In this document: one piece after another, positions 37,844 to 46,859 of the stretch
How positions within the stretch are numbered: position 1 is the first letter of the stretch
Layout of the letters: the number at the start of each line of letters is the position of its first letter
DNA from: CAWKGV01 sp963849305
GTDB lineage: Bacteria > Pseudomonadota > Alphaproteobacteria > Acetobacterales > Acetobacteraceae
DNA length: 64,000 nucleotides
Assembly (NCBI GenBank): GCA_963849305.1
Contig: CAWKGV010000003.1
Span: 248,001-312,000 of the forward strand
Reading direction: 5' to 3'
Notes under the pieces: model-generated
The model's database searches: none
What the model was told of the DNA's origin: nothing
What the model saw: the letters and a program-made list of their open reading frames with translations, nothing else
Made by a program: the position numbers and the translations under genes

Positions 37844-38818
37844 CTAGACGAACCGCGCCAACCGCACGGCCGTATGACCGCGGCTGGGGCGAAGGCTCGG
37901 CATCACCAACAGGCAATCATCATGGGGCGTGCGGACCTCGGAATTGCCGTCAAGCGCGATCAGCGTATTCCGCCGGGCAATGACGTCGCCGCCCCGCCAC
38001 GGCTGCACGAATACGAAGCTGGACGTCGCAGCCGTGACTGCGATCGTGACCTCGGCGGCGCGCTGATCGACGCGCCGCCGGCGGTGCAGGGCGGGGATGT
38101 CGGGGGCCATCTCCAGATGCCGCAGCAGTCCGCCGATCGCCTCGAGCATGACATCGACCGTCTGCGGCTCCCAGTGCTGCCCGGCCTCTATCAAATTGGC
38201 CGCATACGGCGTCCGCGGATCGCTGAAGCGCGCGTAGTCGATCAGCCGCTTGCCCCCAACATGCCCGTGATCCGAGACCACGAGTTCGGGCACGCCGATC
38301 CCAAACGCGAGTTGCCGCCCCTTATCAGTGCCGCCACTCAGCATCAGCGGATCGGACGGCCATAGCATCGAATGCAGATCGAGCAGCACATCCAGCGTGT
38401 CGATCAGCGGCCTGATCTCCCGCGCCCGCGCAAGCTCGGCCGACCGGCGCGGGCTGTCGAGCAGCGCGGCGTCCCACAGGCGGTTTATGTCCTCATCGGC
38501 GAAGCGCGATAGCGTCGGGTGGCGCGAATCGAACCGATCGAAGGCTTCGATATTGACGAAGCCGAAGGTGAGCCGCCCCCGCGTCGGGGTGATCTCGGCA
38601 CGCAACAGCCGATCAAGGACGATGGCTCCCGCGATCTCGTTGCCGTGCGCGAGCGCCAGCACGCCCACATGAGGCCCAGGCGCGGCCGCCGCCCGCGTGG
38701 TAAAGCCGCGCACGCCAGTATTGCCCTCCCGCCACGGCGCGATACTCGGCACTGCGAGGCGTACTTCGAATTTCGGAATCGGCGGGAGAGCGAGGTCGAT
38801 CATCGTTCGGGCGGCCAT
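37844..38818 (-). CDS. Succinylglutamate desuccinylase/aspartoacylase family hydrolase
   Basis: 324 residues of the zinc carboxypeptidase-like AstE/AspA superfamily. ALAHGNEIAGAIVLDRLL gives the zinc-binding HGNE, with DEDINRLWD and VLLDLHSM supplying further conserved residues. It would hydrolyse an N-acyl amino acid or similar amide. It begins three bases after the stop of the ArgE-like gene, so the two amide hydrolases form an operon. The substrate is unknown. Confidence 0.85.
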   Translation of the reverse strand: MAARTMIDLALPPIPKFEVRLAVPSIAPWREGNTGVRGFTTRAAAAPGPHVGVLALAHGNEIAGAIVLDRLLRAEITPTRGRLTFGFVNIEAFDRFDSRHPTLSRFADEDINRLWDAALLDSPRRSAELARAREIRPLIDTLDVLLDLHSMLWPSDPLMLSGGTDKGRQLAFGIGVPELVVSDHGHVGGKRLIDYARFSDPRTPYAANLIEAGQHWEPQTVDVMLEAIGGLLRHLEMAPDIPALHRRRRVDQRAAEVTIAVTAATSSFVFVQPWRGGDVIARRNTLIALDGNSEVRTPHDDCLLVMPSLRPSRGHTAVRLARFV

Positions 38819-38821
38819 CGT

Positions 38822-40000
38822 TCAGCCAGCAAGTCGGCTGGCGAGCTTGCGGATGAAGGTGTCGCAAGCATCAAGCTCGCTCCGCGCGACCCATTCGTCG
38901 GGCTGGTGGGCTTGGGCAATGTGGCCGGGGCCGCAAATGATCGTCGGAATGCCACTTTCCTGGTAGAAGCCTCCCTCCGTGCCGTAGCTCACTTTCCCCG
39001 TGCTGTTGGAGCCGGTGAGTTGCTTCACCAACACGGCCAGCTCATGATCGGGCGCCAGCGACATGCCGGGCATGTCCACCAGCACCTCGTAGCTGAACCC
39101 AGTGTCGGGGCTCACAGCCTTCATCGCCGGCTCGATATGTTGGGCGATGTGCGCCTTGAGGCGCTCGACCTCGCGGCTGCCGTCGTCGGCGGGGATGTAG
39201 CGCCACTCCATGACGAACTCGGCGCGCTCGGGGATGATGTTGAGGATCGTGCCGCCGCTCACCATGCCGACATGGGCCGTGGTGTGCGGCGGGTCGAAGC
39301 CTTCTTCAAAGGGTCCGAACTGGGTGAAGCGGCGCGCCTCGCCGGCGACATGGGCGATCGCCTCCGCCGCGGCCTGGACGGCGTTGACGCCCTTGGCCGG
39401 CTCGCTCGAATGTCCGGGCTTGCCGCGCACCCGCACGAGCAGGTTGAGCTTGCCCTTGTGCGCGAGGATCGGCTGCATCCCGGAGGGTTCGCCGACGATG
39501 CAAAGCGAGGGGCGCAGGCCGAACTCGTCGAGGTCCGCGATCAATCGTTGCGCGCCGAAGCAGCCCACTTCCTCGTCATAAGTGATGAATAGATGCACTG
39601 GCTTGGCGAGCCGACGCGCCTTGAGATCCGGCACCGCGGCAAGGCAGGCGGCGACGAAACCCTTCATGTCGCATGCGCCCCGCGCGAACAGCCGGCCGCC
39701 ATCGGGACGCAGCGCGAACGGATCGGCGCTCCACGCCTGGCCGTCCACCGGCACCGTGTCCACGTGACCGGAGAGCGCGATGCCGCCCGGCTCTAGCGGT
39801 CCGATCACCGCGTGCAAATTGGCCTTGCTGCCATCCTCGTTGGCGCTCACGCGATACGACACGCCGTGCCCGTCCAGATGCCCCCGGATGAACCCGATCA
39901 GCGCGAGATTGGAGTTGCGGCTGGTGGTGTCGAAGGCGACCAGCTTGGCTAGCAGCTCGGCGGTCGCGCAGCGCGGATCGGGTGCGGCTTGTCCGTCCAT
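38822..40000 (-). CDS. argE: Acetylornithine deacetylase-like M20 peptidase
   Basis: 392 residues. M20 zinc motifs are SGHVDTVPVDG and GACDMKGFVA, then the catalytic glutamates in FITYDEEVGCFGAQ, and GEPSGMQPILAHKGK. GHSSEPAKGVNAV marks the dimerisation-domain histidine. The length and the start (LLAKLVAFDTTSRNSNLAL) fit ArgE, which removes acetyl from N-acetylornithine; other N-acyl amino acids are possible given the linked desuccinylase-like gene. No other arginine gene lies nearby. Confidence 0.88.
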   Translation of the reverse strand: MDGQAAPDPRCATAELLAKLVAFDTTSRNSNLALIGFIRGHLDGHGVSYRVSANEDGSKANLHAVIGPLEPGGIALSGHVDTVPVDGQAWSADPFALRPDGGRLFARGACDMKGFVAACLAAVPDLKARRLAKPVHLFITYDEEVGCFGAQRLIADLDEFGLRPSLCIVGEPSGMQPILAHKGKLNLLVRVRGKPGHSSEPAKGVNAVQAAAEAIAHVAGEARRFTQFGPFEEGFDPPHTTAHVGMVSGGTILNIIPERAEFVMEWRYIPADDGSREVERLKAHIAQHIEPAMKAVSPDTGFSYEVLVDMPGMSLAPDHELAVLVKQLTGSNSTGKVSYGTEGGFYQESGIPTIICGPGHIAQAHQPDEWVARSELDACDTFIRKLASRLAG

Positions 40001-40124
40001 GCCGGCAGTCTATACCGCTGGTGCGAAGCGGCAACCGCGGGCGCCGCGATCCGTCGTGCCTCGAGGGAAAGACCGTTGTGTTGAAGGTTACGCGGATGCC
40101 GGCTCGTTATGGCCGCTACCCGCC

Positions 40125-41375
40125 ATGAGTGACCAGCCACGCCTGCCGCTGCGCCACCGGGTTTGGCGGTTGCTGCCGGCCGGTCCGCGACGCGCGATGG
40201 CAGCTCGGGCATCGGTGCTCGCTGCGCCGCGCATCGCGCGCGGGCTGCCGCCGGCATGTGCCGGCATCATCGTCGCGGGCGAGTTGTCGCGAGGCTCGGG
40301 GCTCGGGGAGGGCGCACGCTTGATGCTGCGGGGCCTAGCCGCGCTTGGCGTGCCCGCGTGGCCGCTGGACGTTGGGCCGCTGCTCCCGGCGCACACGCCC
40401 GACCTTCCCACTCCGCCGGACGGCGACCCACCCGCTGGAGCGGCACTCGTGGCGCATGTCAACGCCCCGCTCTTGCCGCTGGTTCTGGCGCGCCTGCCGC
40501 GCGGGCTCGTGCGCGGCAGGCGCGTGATCGGCTACTGGGCCTGGGAGCTGCCGGTGCTGCCGCCCAACTGGCGCTTGGGAGTTCGGTTCGTCCATGCCGC
40601 CTGGGCTCCATCCCAGTTCACGGCCGACGCGCTGGAGCCATTGCTCCCCGGGCGGGTCAGCGTCGTGCCGCACCCGCTTGCCGCCGCCCCGCCCGAGCCG
40701 GCCGGCCTCACGCGCGCCGATCTCGGTCTGCCGGCGCGGGCAGTCGTGGTGCTTGTGTCGTTCAACCTCGCCTCCTCGTTCGAGCGCAAGAATCCGCTAG
40801 CAGCTATCGCCGCTTTCCGCGCCGCGTTCAGCGACCGGCAGGACCGGCTTTTGGTGGTCAAGACCGGCAATCCGCACCACGCGTCGGCTGACTTCGCGCG
40901 GATCGAGGCGGCCGTGGCCGGCGCGCCCAATATCCGCTTGGAGCCGCGAACCCTGCCGCAAGCCCACTCTCATGCGCTGATCGCCGCGGCCGATCTCATC
41001 CTCTCTCTGCACCGCAGCGAAGGGTTCGGCCTGGTCGCGGCGGAGGCCATGCTGCTCGGCAAACCGGTGATCGCGACCGGGTGGTCCGGCAACATGACCT
41101 TCATGGACGCCGATAGCGCCGCTCTGGTTGGCTATCGCCTGGTGCCCGCGCGTGACCCGCGCGGCGTGTATTCGGCCCGCGATGCGGTCTGGGCGGAGCC
41201 GAACATCGCGGAGGCGAGCGCGTGGTTGCGGCGGCTGGCCGACGATCCGGCCGCGCGCGCCGCGCTTGGCGCGAAGGGCAGGGCGGCGGCAACAGCGCGG
41301 CTTGGGCTTGCCCCGCTGGCCGAGGCGGTTCGTGCGCTCGGACTTTCCATGCCAGCAGGCGCGGGGTCTGAATGA
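40125..41375 (+). CDS. GT4-family glycosyltransferase
   Basis: 416 residues from ATG 40125 (MSDQPRLPLRHRV). The GT-B fold is shown by FNLASSFERKNPLAAIAAFR (nucleotide-sugar domain start) and LHRSEGFGLVAAEAMLLGKP (E-x7-E). WSGNMTFMD matches the glycosyltransferases of exopolysaccharide clusters. It overlaps the next GT gene by four bases (ATGA). The likely role is cytoplasmic addition of a sugar to a lipid-linked glycan. Confidence 0.9.
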   Translation: MSDQPRLPLRHRVWRLLPAGPRRAMAARASVLAAPRIARGLPPACAGIIVAGELSRGSGLGEGARLMLRGLAALGVPAWPLDVGPLLPAHTPDLPTPPDGDPPAGAALVAHVNAPLLPLVLARLPRGLVRGRRVIGYWAWELPVLPPNWRLGVRFVHAAWAPSQFTADALEPLLPGRVSVVPHPLAAAPPEPAGLTRADLGLPARAVVVLVSFNLASSFERKNPLAAIAAFRAAFSDRQDRLLVVKTGNPHHASADFARIEAAVAGAPNIRLEPRTLPQAHSHALIAAADLILSLHRSEGFGLVAAEAMLLGKPVIATGWSGNMTFMDADSAALVGYRLVPARDPRGVYSARDAVWAEPNIAEASAWLRRLADDPAARAALGAKGRAAATARLGLAPLAEAVRALGLSMPAGAGSE

Positions 41376-42469
41376 AGGTGCTGGTCTGGCAATGGGGCCG
41401 GCGCGGCGCCGGACCACGCTTCGCCATCTCGCTCGCGGCGGCGCTTGACGAACTGCCGGGGGTGGAAGCCGTGCTGTCGCTTTCCGCTGAAGCGGAAATC
41501 CAGCGCACTGCCGGCTCTTTTCCCTGCCTGATCTTGGTGCCCACCTACCGTGGAATTCGTGGGCTTGCCCTCCGGCTACTCCTCGCGCCGTTTTTCGTCG
41601 CCGCTTTGGCCAAGCGGCTGCGCCGGGTCGGCCCGGATCTCGCGGTCTGCGCCATGCCCGCCCCGCTCGACCTGCTCTGTCTGGCTGCGCTGCGCCGGGT
41701 TGGGGTACCGGTCGCCGTGATCGTCCACGACGCCGCCCTGCATCCCGGGGACATCTATCCGTTGCAGATGGCGTTGCAGCGAAGGTTGATGCGACGGGCA
41801 CAGGCGGTGATCGCCCTCTCCGATTACGTCGCTTCGCGGCTGCGGGCGCAGCGGGCCTTGCGGCCGGGTGTCCCGCTCGTGCGCGGCATTCATCCGCCAT
41901 TTGCGTTCGGCCCCGCGACGCCGCCGCGCGCCCCCGGCGAGAAACTGCACGTCCTGAGCCTGGGCCGGTTGCTCCCGTATAAGGGGCTCGACTTACTGGC
42001 CGACGCGTTGCGCCAGCTCGGCCACCGGACGGCGATGGAGGTTCGGGTGGTGGGACGGGGGCCCGAGACCGACACGCTCGCCGCGCTGCGCACCCTGCCT
42101 GGCGTGACGGTGGACAACCGCTGGGTGCCGGAGCCGGAGCTAGCCTCGCTAATCGCGTGGGCCGATCTGATGGTGCTACCATATCGGGAGGCGAGCCAGA
42201 GCGGCATCGCCGCCGCGGCGCTCGCGGCCGGTCGGCGGGTACTCTCGACACGGGTCGGCGGCCTCGTGGAACAACTTGGCGACGAACCCCTCGTCACCCT
42301 CTGCGACCCCGATGCCGCGAGTCTCGCCGCTGCTATCGCCGAGCTGCTGGAGAGGCTGCCCGGCGCCGCTCCCGGCCCCGCGCCGGACGCAGCCCAGGCG
42401 TGGCGCGGCTTCGCCCAGCACGTGCTAAAGGAATTGCAGCCGCTCTTGCGAGCCCGTACCGGGAGCTGA
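41372..42469 (+). CDS. GT4-family glycosyltransferase
   Basis: 365 residues. N-terminal acceptor domain with the typical HDAALHPGDIYPLQM region; the donor domain starts LHVLSLGRLLPYKGLDLLADAL. The usual acidic motif is replaced by LMVLPYREASQSGIAAAALA, as in many GT4 enzymes. Coupled by overlap to the preceding transferase and three bases from the tartrate dehydratase gene, so it may be co-transcribed with an unrelated catabolic gene. Confidence 0.88.
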   Translation: MKVLVWQWGRRGAGPRFAISLAAALDELPGVEAVLSLSAEAEIQRTAGSFPCLILVPTYRGIRGLALRLLLAPFFVAALAKRLRRVGPDLAVCAMPAPLDLLCLAALRRVGVPVAVIVHDAALHPGDIYPLQMALQRRLMRRAQAVIALSDYVASRLRAQRALRPGVPLVRGIHPPFAFGPATPPRAPGEKLHVLSLGRLLPYKGLDLLADALRQLGHRTAMEVRVVGRGPETDTLAALRTLPGVTVDNRWVPEPELASLIAWADLMVLPYREASQSGIAAAALAAGRRVLSTRVGGLVEQLGDEPLVTLCDPDAASLAAAIAELLERLPGAAPGPAPDAAQAWRGFAQHVLKELQPLLRARTGS

Positions 42470-42472
42470 GCC

Positions 42473-43642
42473 ATGTCCGTCCGCATCGTTGATGTTCGCG
42501 AGATCACCCAGCCGATCAGCTCGGACATCCGCAACGCTTATGTCGATTTCAGCAAGATGACCTCCAGCCTGGTCGCGGTCGTCACCGACGCGCGGCGCGA
42601 TGGGCGGCGCGTGATCGGCTACGGGTTCAACTCCAATGGCCGGTACGGCCAGGGTGGATTGATCCGCGAGCGGTTCGCCCCGCGCGTCCTGGAGGCCGAG
42701 CCGGCGTCCCTCCTGAATGACGCGGGGGACAATCTCGACCCGGATCGCGTCTGGGCGGCGATGATGCGCAACGAGAAGCCGGGCGGGCACGGCGACCGCT
42801 CGGTCGCGGTCGGCACGATCGACATGGCGGTGTGGGACGCCGCGGCCAAGATCGCGGGTAAGCCGCTGTTCCGCTGGCTGGCCGAGCGGCACGGGCTGGC
42901 TGCCGATCCGCGCGTGTTTGTTTACGCGGCCGGGGGCTACTACTACCCCGGCAAGGATGCCACCGCGCTCTGCGCCGAGATGCGCAACTATATCGATCGC
43001 GGTTACACGGTGGTAAAAATGAAGATCGGCGGTGAGCCGATGGAGGACGACCGCCGCCGGATCGAGGCGGTGCTGGCCGAGATCGGCCGGGATGCGCGGC
43101 TCGCCGTGGATGCGAACGGCCGGTTCGACCTGGAGACGGCGATCGCCTACGCCAAGATGCTCCGCGACTATCCGCTGTTCTGGTACGAGGAGGCCGGCGA
43201 CCCGCTCGATTACCGCCTCCAAGCGACGCTGGCTGAGGTCTATCCCGCCGCGATGGCGACCGGGGAGAACCTGTTCAGCCATCAGGATGCGCGGAACCTG
43301 ATCCGTTACGGCGGGATGCGCCCGGACCGCGATTGGCTGCAATTCGATTGCGCGCTGTCATATGGGCTGTGCGAGTATCAGCGCACCTTGGCGATGCTGA
43401 GTGATGCGGGTTGGTCCTGGCGCCGCTGCATCCCGCATGGCGGCCACCAAATGTCGCTCAACATCGCCGCCGGCTTGGGGTTAGGGGGCAATGAAAGCTA
43501 TCCCGACGTGTTCCAGCCCTATGGCGGATTCCCGGACGGTTCTCGCGTCGAGAGCGGCTATGTGACGATGCCGGACCTGCCGGGTATCGGGTTCGAGGCG
43601 AAATCGGACCTTTATGGAGTCATGCGCGACTTGGCCGCGTAG
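42473..43642 (+). CDS. tarD: D-tartrate dehydratase (enolase superfamily)
   Basis: 389 residues matching the D-tartrate dehydratase family over its whole length: start MSVRIVDVREITQPISS, then GYGFNSNGRYGQGGLIRERF, NEKPGGHGDRSVAVGTIDMA, FVYAAGGYYYPGKD. The catalytic lysine lies in VVKMKIGG, the metal ligands in VDANGRF and later Glu/Asp blocks, and the catalytic histidine in RCIPHGGHQMSLN. The enzyme dehydrates D-tartrate to oxaloacetate. The glycerate kinase/pyruvate kinase pair at 29-32 kb and the 2-hydroxyacid dehydrogenase at 44.5 kb suggest a wider capacity for C4 and C3 hydroxyacids. Confidence 0.92.
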   Translation: MSVRIVDVREITQPISSDIRNAYVDFSKMTSSLVAVVTDARRDGRRVIGYGFNSNGRYGQGGLIRERFAPRVLEAEPASLLNDAGDNLDPDRVWAAMMRNEKPGGHGDRSVAVGTIDMAVWDAAAKIAGKPLFRWLAERHGLAADPRVFVYAAGGYYYPGKDATALCAEMRNYIDRGYTVVKMKIGGEPMEDDRRRIEAVLAEIGRDARLAVDANGRFDLETAIAYAKMLRDYPLFWYEEAGDPLDYRLQATLAEVYPAAMATGENLFSHQDARNLIRYGGMRPDRDWLQFDCALSYGLCEYQRTLAMLSDAGWSWRRCIPHGGHQMSLNIAAGLGLGGNESYPDVFQPYGGFPDGSRVESGYVTMPDLPGIGFEAKSDLYGVMRDLAA

Positions 43643-43679
43643 GTGCACAGAACATCCGGAAGGACAAACTCGACTTGTT

Positions 43680-43850
43680 CCGACGGAGAACTGGCGCGAT
43701 GCGCGCCGTTTCTTCAGGCTGCGCAAGGAGGCGATCTCGCTGCGGGTGGATGCCGATGTGCTGGACTGGCTCCGGCACCGGAGTGACCGCCACTAATCGG
43801 AGATCAATCGCATCCTGCGGGAGAAGATGGAAGCCGACGTCCACGGCTGA
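43680..43850 (+). pseudogene. BrnA-like antitoxin remnant with in-frame stop
   Basis: The frame reads RLRKEAISLRVDADVLDWLR, the ribbon-helix-helix strand and first helix of BrnA-type antitoxins, then HRSDRH and a TAA at 43794-43796. It continues in frame as SEINRILREKMEADVHG, the expected second helix, to a natural TGA. Only one nonsense codon separates the halves. No BrnT toxin gene adjoins. It is probably a dead orphan antitoxin. Confidence 0.55.
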
Positions 43851-43939
43851 GGCCAGCGGCGAACGGCGAAGGAGGCTCCCAAGAGCCGCTGCCCGATGTC
43901 CCGCGGAAGGAACTTACCCCGGCGGTGCTCCGGCCCGGC

Positions 43940-44143
43940 TCAATGAGCCCATTGGGGCGCGGAGACCCGTAGCCGGGCGACCTCGGCACGCAGCACATCC
44001 GCCTCTCGCCGCAATCTCTCGTTGTCTTCGAACAAGGCGTCCACCTTCTCGACCTGCTTCGGGGACAACGTTGTGCCCCCGCCGGCGTCGATCACCCAGC
44101 CGACATAGGCATTGACACGTCGCTTGAGCGTTCCATCGATCAT
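43940..44143 (-). CDS. Small coiled-coil protein of unknown function
   Basis: 67 residues: MIDGTLKRRVNAYVGWVIDA, then a strongly helical Glu/Arg/Leu heptad region (VDALFEDNERLRREADVLRA). AAGGGG lies about eight bases before the ATG. No family is recognised. It sits between two gene remnants, so it may be a survivor of a larger accessory insertion. Confidence 0.45.
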   Translation of the reverse strand: MIDGTLKRRVNAYVGWVIDAGGGTTLSPKQVEKVDALFEDNERLRREADVLRAEVARLRVSAPQWAH

Positions 44144-44340
44144 TCCGGTACCCCTTAGCGGTCAGCCTCCGCAGGAGATAAACGCCCTGTGTCGGGATTC
44201 GGGCAATTCATTGGACGGATCGGGGTTTTTGCGCATGGAATTGGCAACGAATGCCCGATCTGGCGTGGTCCCGGCTCCGAAGGTTGGCCTGATCGCGGAA
44301 CTACCCCATCTTTGCTCCGCCGCGAACGAAAGGGAGCGAA

Positions 44341-44458
44341 ATGGCCAAGATCGTCCTCTGCGGTTTCGACGGCAGCACCTATGTCCCGCACCATGCGGGA
44401 TGCTGTTGGCCGAGAGGGGCGCGCAGTGACATCGCCATCCGAGCCGGGGAACCCGTGT
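44341..44458 (+). pseudogene. Glutathione S-transferase N-terminal fragment
   Basis: A good ribosome site (GGGAGCGAA) and ATG begin MAKIVLCGFDGSTYV, the start of a GST-family thioredoxin-fold domain. Single-base gains and losses then break the frame: removing extra bases in CCC and GGG and adding one A gives RTMRMLLAEKG and further on a DIAIRAGEPV-like stretch. The fragment stops at the end of the convergent dehydrogenase gene. Confidence 0.5.
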
Positions 44459-45430
44459 TCACCCCCGCAGTTCGGGAATGATCCAAAGCGGCTTGTCGCC
44501 GCGGGCGACTCGTTCGACATTGTCGAAGGCGTTGCGGAAGCGGGTGTACTGATTGTCCCAGGTCGGCCCCGCGAAATGCGGCGTCAGAACGACGTTGTCG
44601 AGCCCAAACAGTGGGTTGTCCGCCGCGGGCGGCTCCTGGTCGAACACGTCCAGCCCAGCGCCTGCGATCGTGCCGTTGGACAGGGCCTCGTGCAGCGCGG
44701 GCTCCTCCACCACCGGCCCTCGGCACGTGTTGATCAGGTAGGCGCTGGGCTTCATCAGCCGTAGCTCGCGCGCTCCGATCATGTGCCGAGTGAGCGGCGT
44801 CAGCGGCACGTGCAGCGAGACGATATCGGAACCGCGCAGCAATTCGCTCATCAATCGGAAGCGAACGCCTATCGCGTCGGCCTGATCCTCGGTGAGCCGA
44901 GCGATATCGTAGTATTGCACGTCGAGCCCGAACGCGCGCCCGAGCCGTGCGACCTTCTTGCCGATGGTGCCCAGGCCGATGATGCCGAGCGTGCGGCCGG
45001 AAAGCTCGAACAGGCGCACGTCCGCGACGTTGTTGCCGCGCCAGCGCCCGGAGGCGACCATCGTGTGTTGCCAGACCAGCCGGCGCGAGACTGCCAGCAT
45101 CAGCATGATCGCGTGCTCGGCGACCGCGATCGAGTTGGCGCCGCCATTGTTGCAGACCGGTACGCGCGCCCGCCGCGCCGCCGCGATATCGACCCTATCG
45201 TAGCCGGCGCTGAGTAGTTGAACAAGTTTCAATTTCGGCGCCGATTTGTAGAACGCGTCATCCATCGTCACTTCGCCGAGCCCGACCAGATACTCGGTAT
45301 CGGCCAAGGCGGCGCGGAACTCAGGACTGTTCGCGCGCGCCGAGATCACGTCAAACCCGTCGGGGGCCAGTTCGCGCATCACCTCCATCGCGTTCAGCGG
45401 ATTGTCCACGACCAGAATCCTGCGCGGCAT
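44459..45430 (-). CDS. D-isomer-specific 2-hydroxyacid dehydrogenase
   Basis: 323 residues. The NAD-binding motif LGIIGLGTIGKKVARLGRAF is near residue 150. The catalytic set follows: NTCRGPVVEE (Arg), LDVFDQEPP (Glu) and LTPHFAGPTWDN (His). It interconverts a 2-hydroxyacid and 2-oxoacid with NAD(P)H; glyoxylate/hydroxypyruvate or phosphoglycerate types share these motifs. It could supply glycerate for the kinase at 31 kb, which is inference only. Confidence 0.9.
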   Translation of the reverse strand: MPRRILVVDNPLNAMEVMRELAPDGFDVISARANSPEFRAALADTEYLVGLGEVTMDDAFYKSAPKLKLVQLLSAGYDRVDIAAARRARVPVCNNGGANSIAVAEHAIMLMLAVSRRLVWQHTMVASGRWRGNNVADVRLFELSGRTLGIIGLGTIGKKVARLGRAFGLDVQYYDIARLTEDQADAIGVRFRLMSELLRGSDIVSLHVPLTPLTRHMIGARELRLMKPSAYLINTCRGPVVEEPALHEALSNGTIAGAGLDVFDQEPPAADNPLFGLDNVVLTPHFAGPTWDNQYTRFRNAFDNVERVARGDKPLWIIPELRG

Positions 45431-45473
45431 GGCTTTGTCTCCAAGTTTTTGGACACCGGGCAGGATAGGAGCC

Positions 45474-46721
45474 TCAGCCCAGGCCCGGAAGAACCCCGAG
45501 CCCCATCGCCTGGCGCATGAACAGCCGCTTCAGCGGCGGGGTGCGGTCCACGGCCGAGATACCGAGGTCGCGGGCCAGGCGCAGCACTGGGTTGTCGTTG
45601 CTGAACAGCCGGTCGAGCGCGTCGGTCGCGGCCAGCATCATCAGGTTGTCCGGCCGGCGCCGGCGTTGATAGCGGGCGAGCAGGGCAGGGGAGCCGGGAT
45701 CGGATCTGGCCCGGCGGGCCGCGATCACCAGATCGGCCAGCGCGATCGCGTCGCGGAAGCCGAGATTGAGTCCCTGGCCGGCGATCGGATGGATAGCGTG
45801 CGCGGCGTCGCCCACCAGCGCCAGACGGGTACCGGTGTAGCGGTGGGCCAGCATGGCGGACAGCATGTAGCTCCAGCGCCGCCCGACCGGGCGCACCCAG
45901 CCGAGATGATCGCCCAACCGGCGCGCGATCTCGCGACTGAACCGCGCGTCGTCGGCGGCCAACATGCGTGCCGCCACATCACGGTCTTCGGTCCAGACGA
46001 TCGCCGACAAATTGGGCGCGCCCCCGGCCTCGGCATCCGCGCTGGGCGCCATCGGCAGTTGCGCGAACGGACCAGCAGGCAAGAAATGCTCCAGGGCGAC
46101 GTTGTCGTGCGGCCGTTCGTGCGCGACCGCGCAGACAATGCTGGTCTGGCGATAGGGCAGGCGGGTGACCAGGATGCCGGCCTGCTCGCGCAGCGGCGAG
46201 TCCCGGCCCTCGGCGGCGACCACCAGCCGGCAGCGGATCTCGGCCGTCCCAGCGATCCGCAGCACCGCGCCGTTCGCCTCGCACGCGACCGTCGCTTCGG
46301 CCGGGGCGAACACCCGCAGCGTTTCGAGTTGGCGCATATGCGCGTTCAGCGCCACCCGCAGGCCGCGCGCCTCTACGATCCAGCCGAACGGCCCGGCCTG
46401 TTCGCTTGCCTCACGGTGGTCGAAATGCAGAAAGAGCGGCGAGGCGGGGCGGCCGAGCCGGCCGTCGCTGACGCGGATGTCCAGGATCGGGCAGGGCGGC
46501 TCGGGCAGTCGCGCCCAGAGCCCCGCCTCTGCGAGCAGCTGGCGGGAACCGGCGGCGATTGCGTAGGCGCGACCGTCGAACGCGGGGTGCTCCATCGGCG
46601 GCAGCGGCGCGCGATCGATCACCGCGACCGGGATGCCGGCGGCGGCGAGCCGGCAGGCCAGCGTGCCCCCGACGGGCCCGGCGCCGACGACGCAAACCTC
46701 GGTGCTGAGCGTCTCGGCCAT
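45474..46721 (-). CDS. ubiH: UbiH/COQ6-type FAD monooxygenase
   Basis: 415 residues from ATG 46721, with AAGGAGGAGATCCT directly upstream. The Rossmann motif CVVGAGPVGGTLACRLAAAG is at the N-terminus, the second FAD motif in RLALVGDAAHAIHPIAGQGLNLGFRD. This is the signature of ubiquinone-biosynthesis hydroxylases (UbiH/F/I, COQ6). It would hydroxylate the ring of a membrane-bound ubiquinone precursor; which position cannot be told. Open frame reaching 48188 upstream is a shadow of amtB. Confidence 0.9.
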   Translation of the reverse strand: MAETLSTEVCVVGAGPVGGTLACRLAAAGIPVAVIDRAPLPPMEHPAFDGRAYAIAAGSRQLLAEAGLWARLPEPPCPILDIRVSDGRLGRPASPLFLHFDHREASEQAGPFGWIVEARGLRVALNAHMRQLETLRVFAPAEATVACEANGAVLRIAGTAEIRCRLVVAAEGRDSPLREQAGILVTRLPYRQTSIVCAVAHERPHDNVALEHFLPAGPFAQLPMAPSADAEAGGAPNLSAIVWTEDRDVAARMLAADDARFSREIARRLGDHLGWVRPVGRRWSYMLSAMLAHRYTGTRLALVGDAAHAIHPIAGQGLNLGFRDAIALADLVIAARRARSDPGSPALLARYQRRRRPDNLMMLAATDALDRLFSNDNPVLRLARDLGISAVDRTPPLKRLFMRQAMGLGVLPGLG

Positions 46722-46859
46722 AGGATCTCCTCCTTCGTCCCCTCTCGGGATCGCCGCAAGCTGGCTCCGGACCACCGGAACGGCAACTCTGGCCTCCGCG
46801 AGCGTCGCCTGGCAGGCTATTAGGCCCCGCCCAACCCTCACGCTCAGGTAACAAGACGA

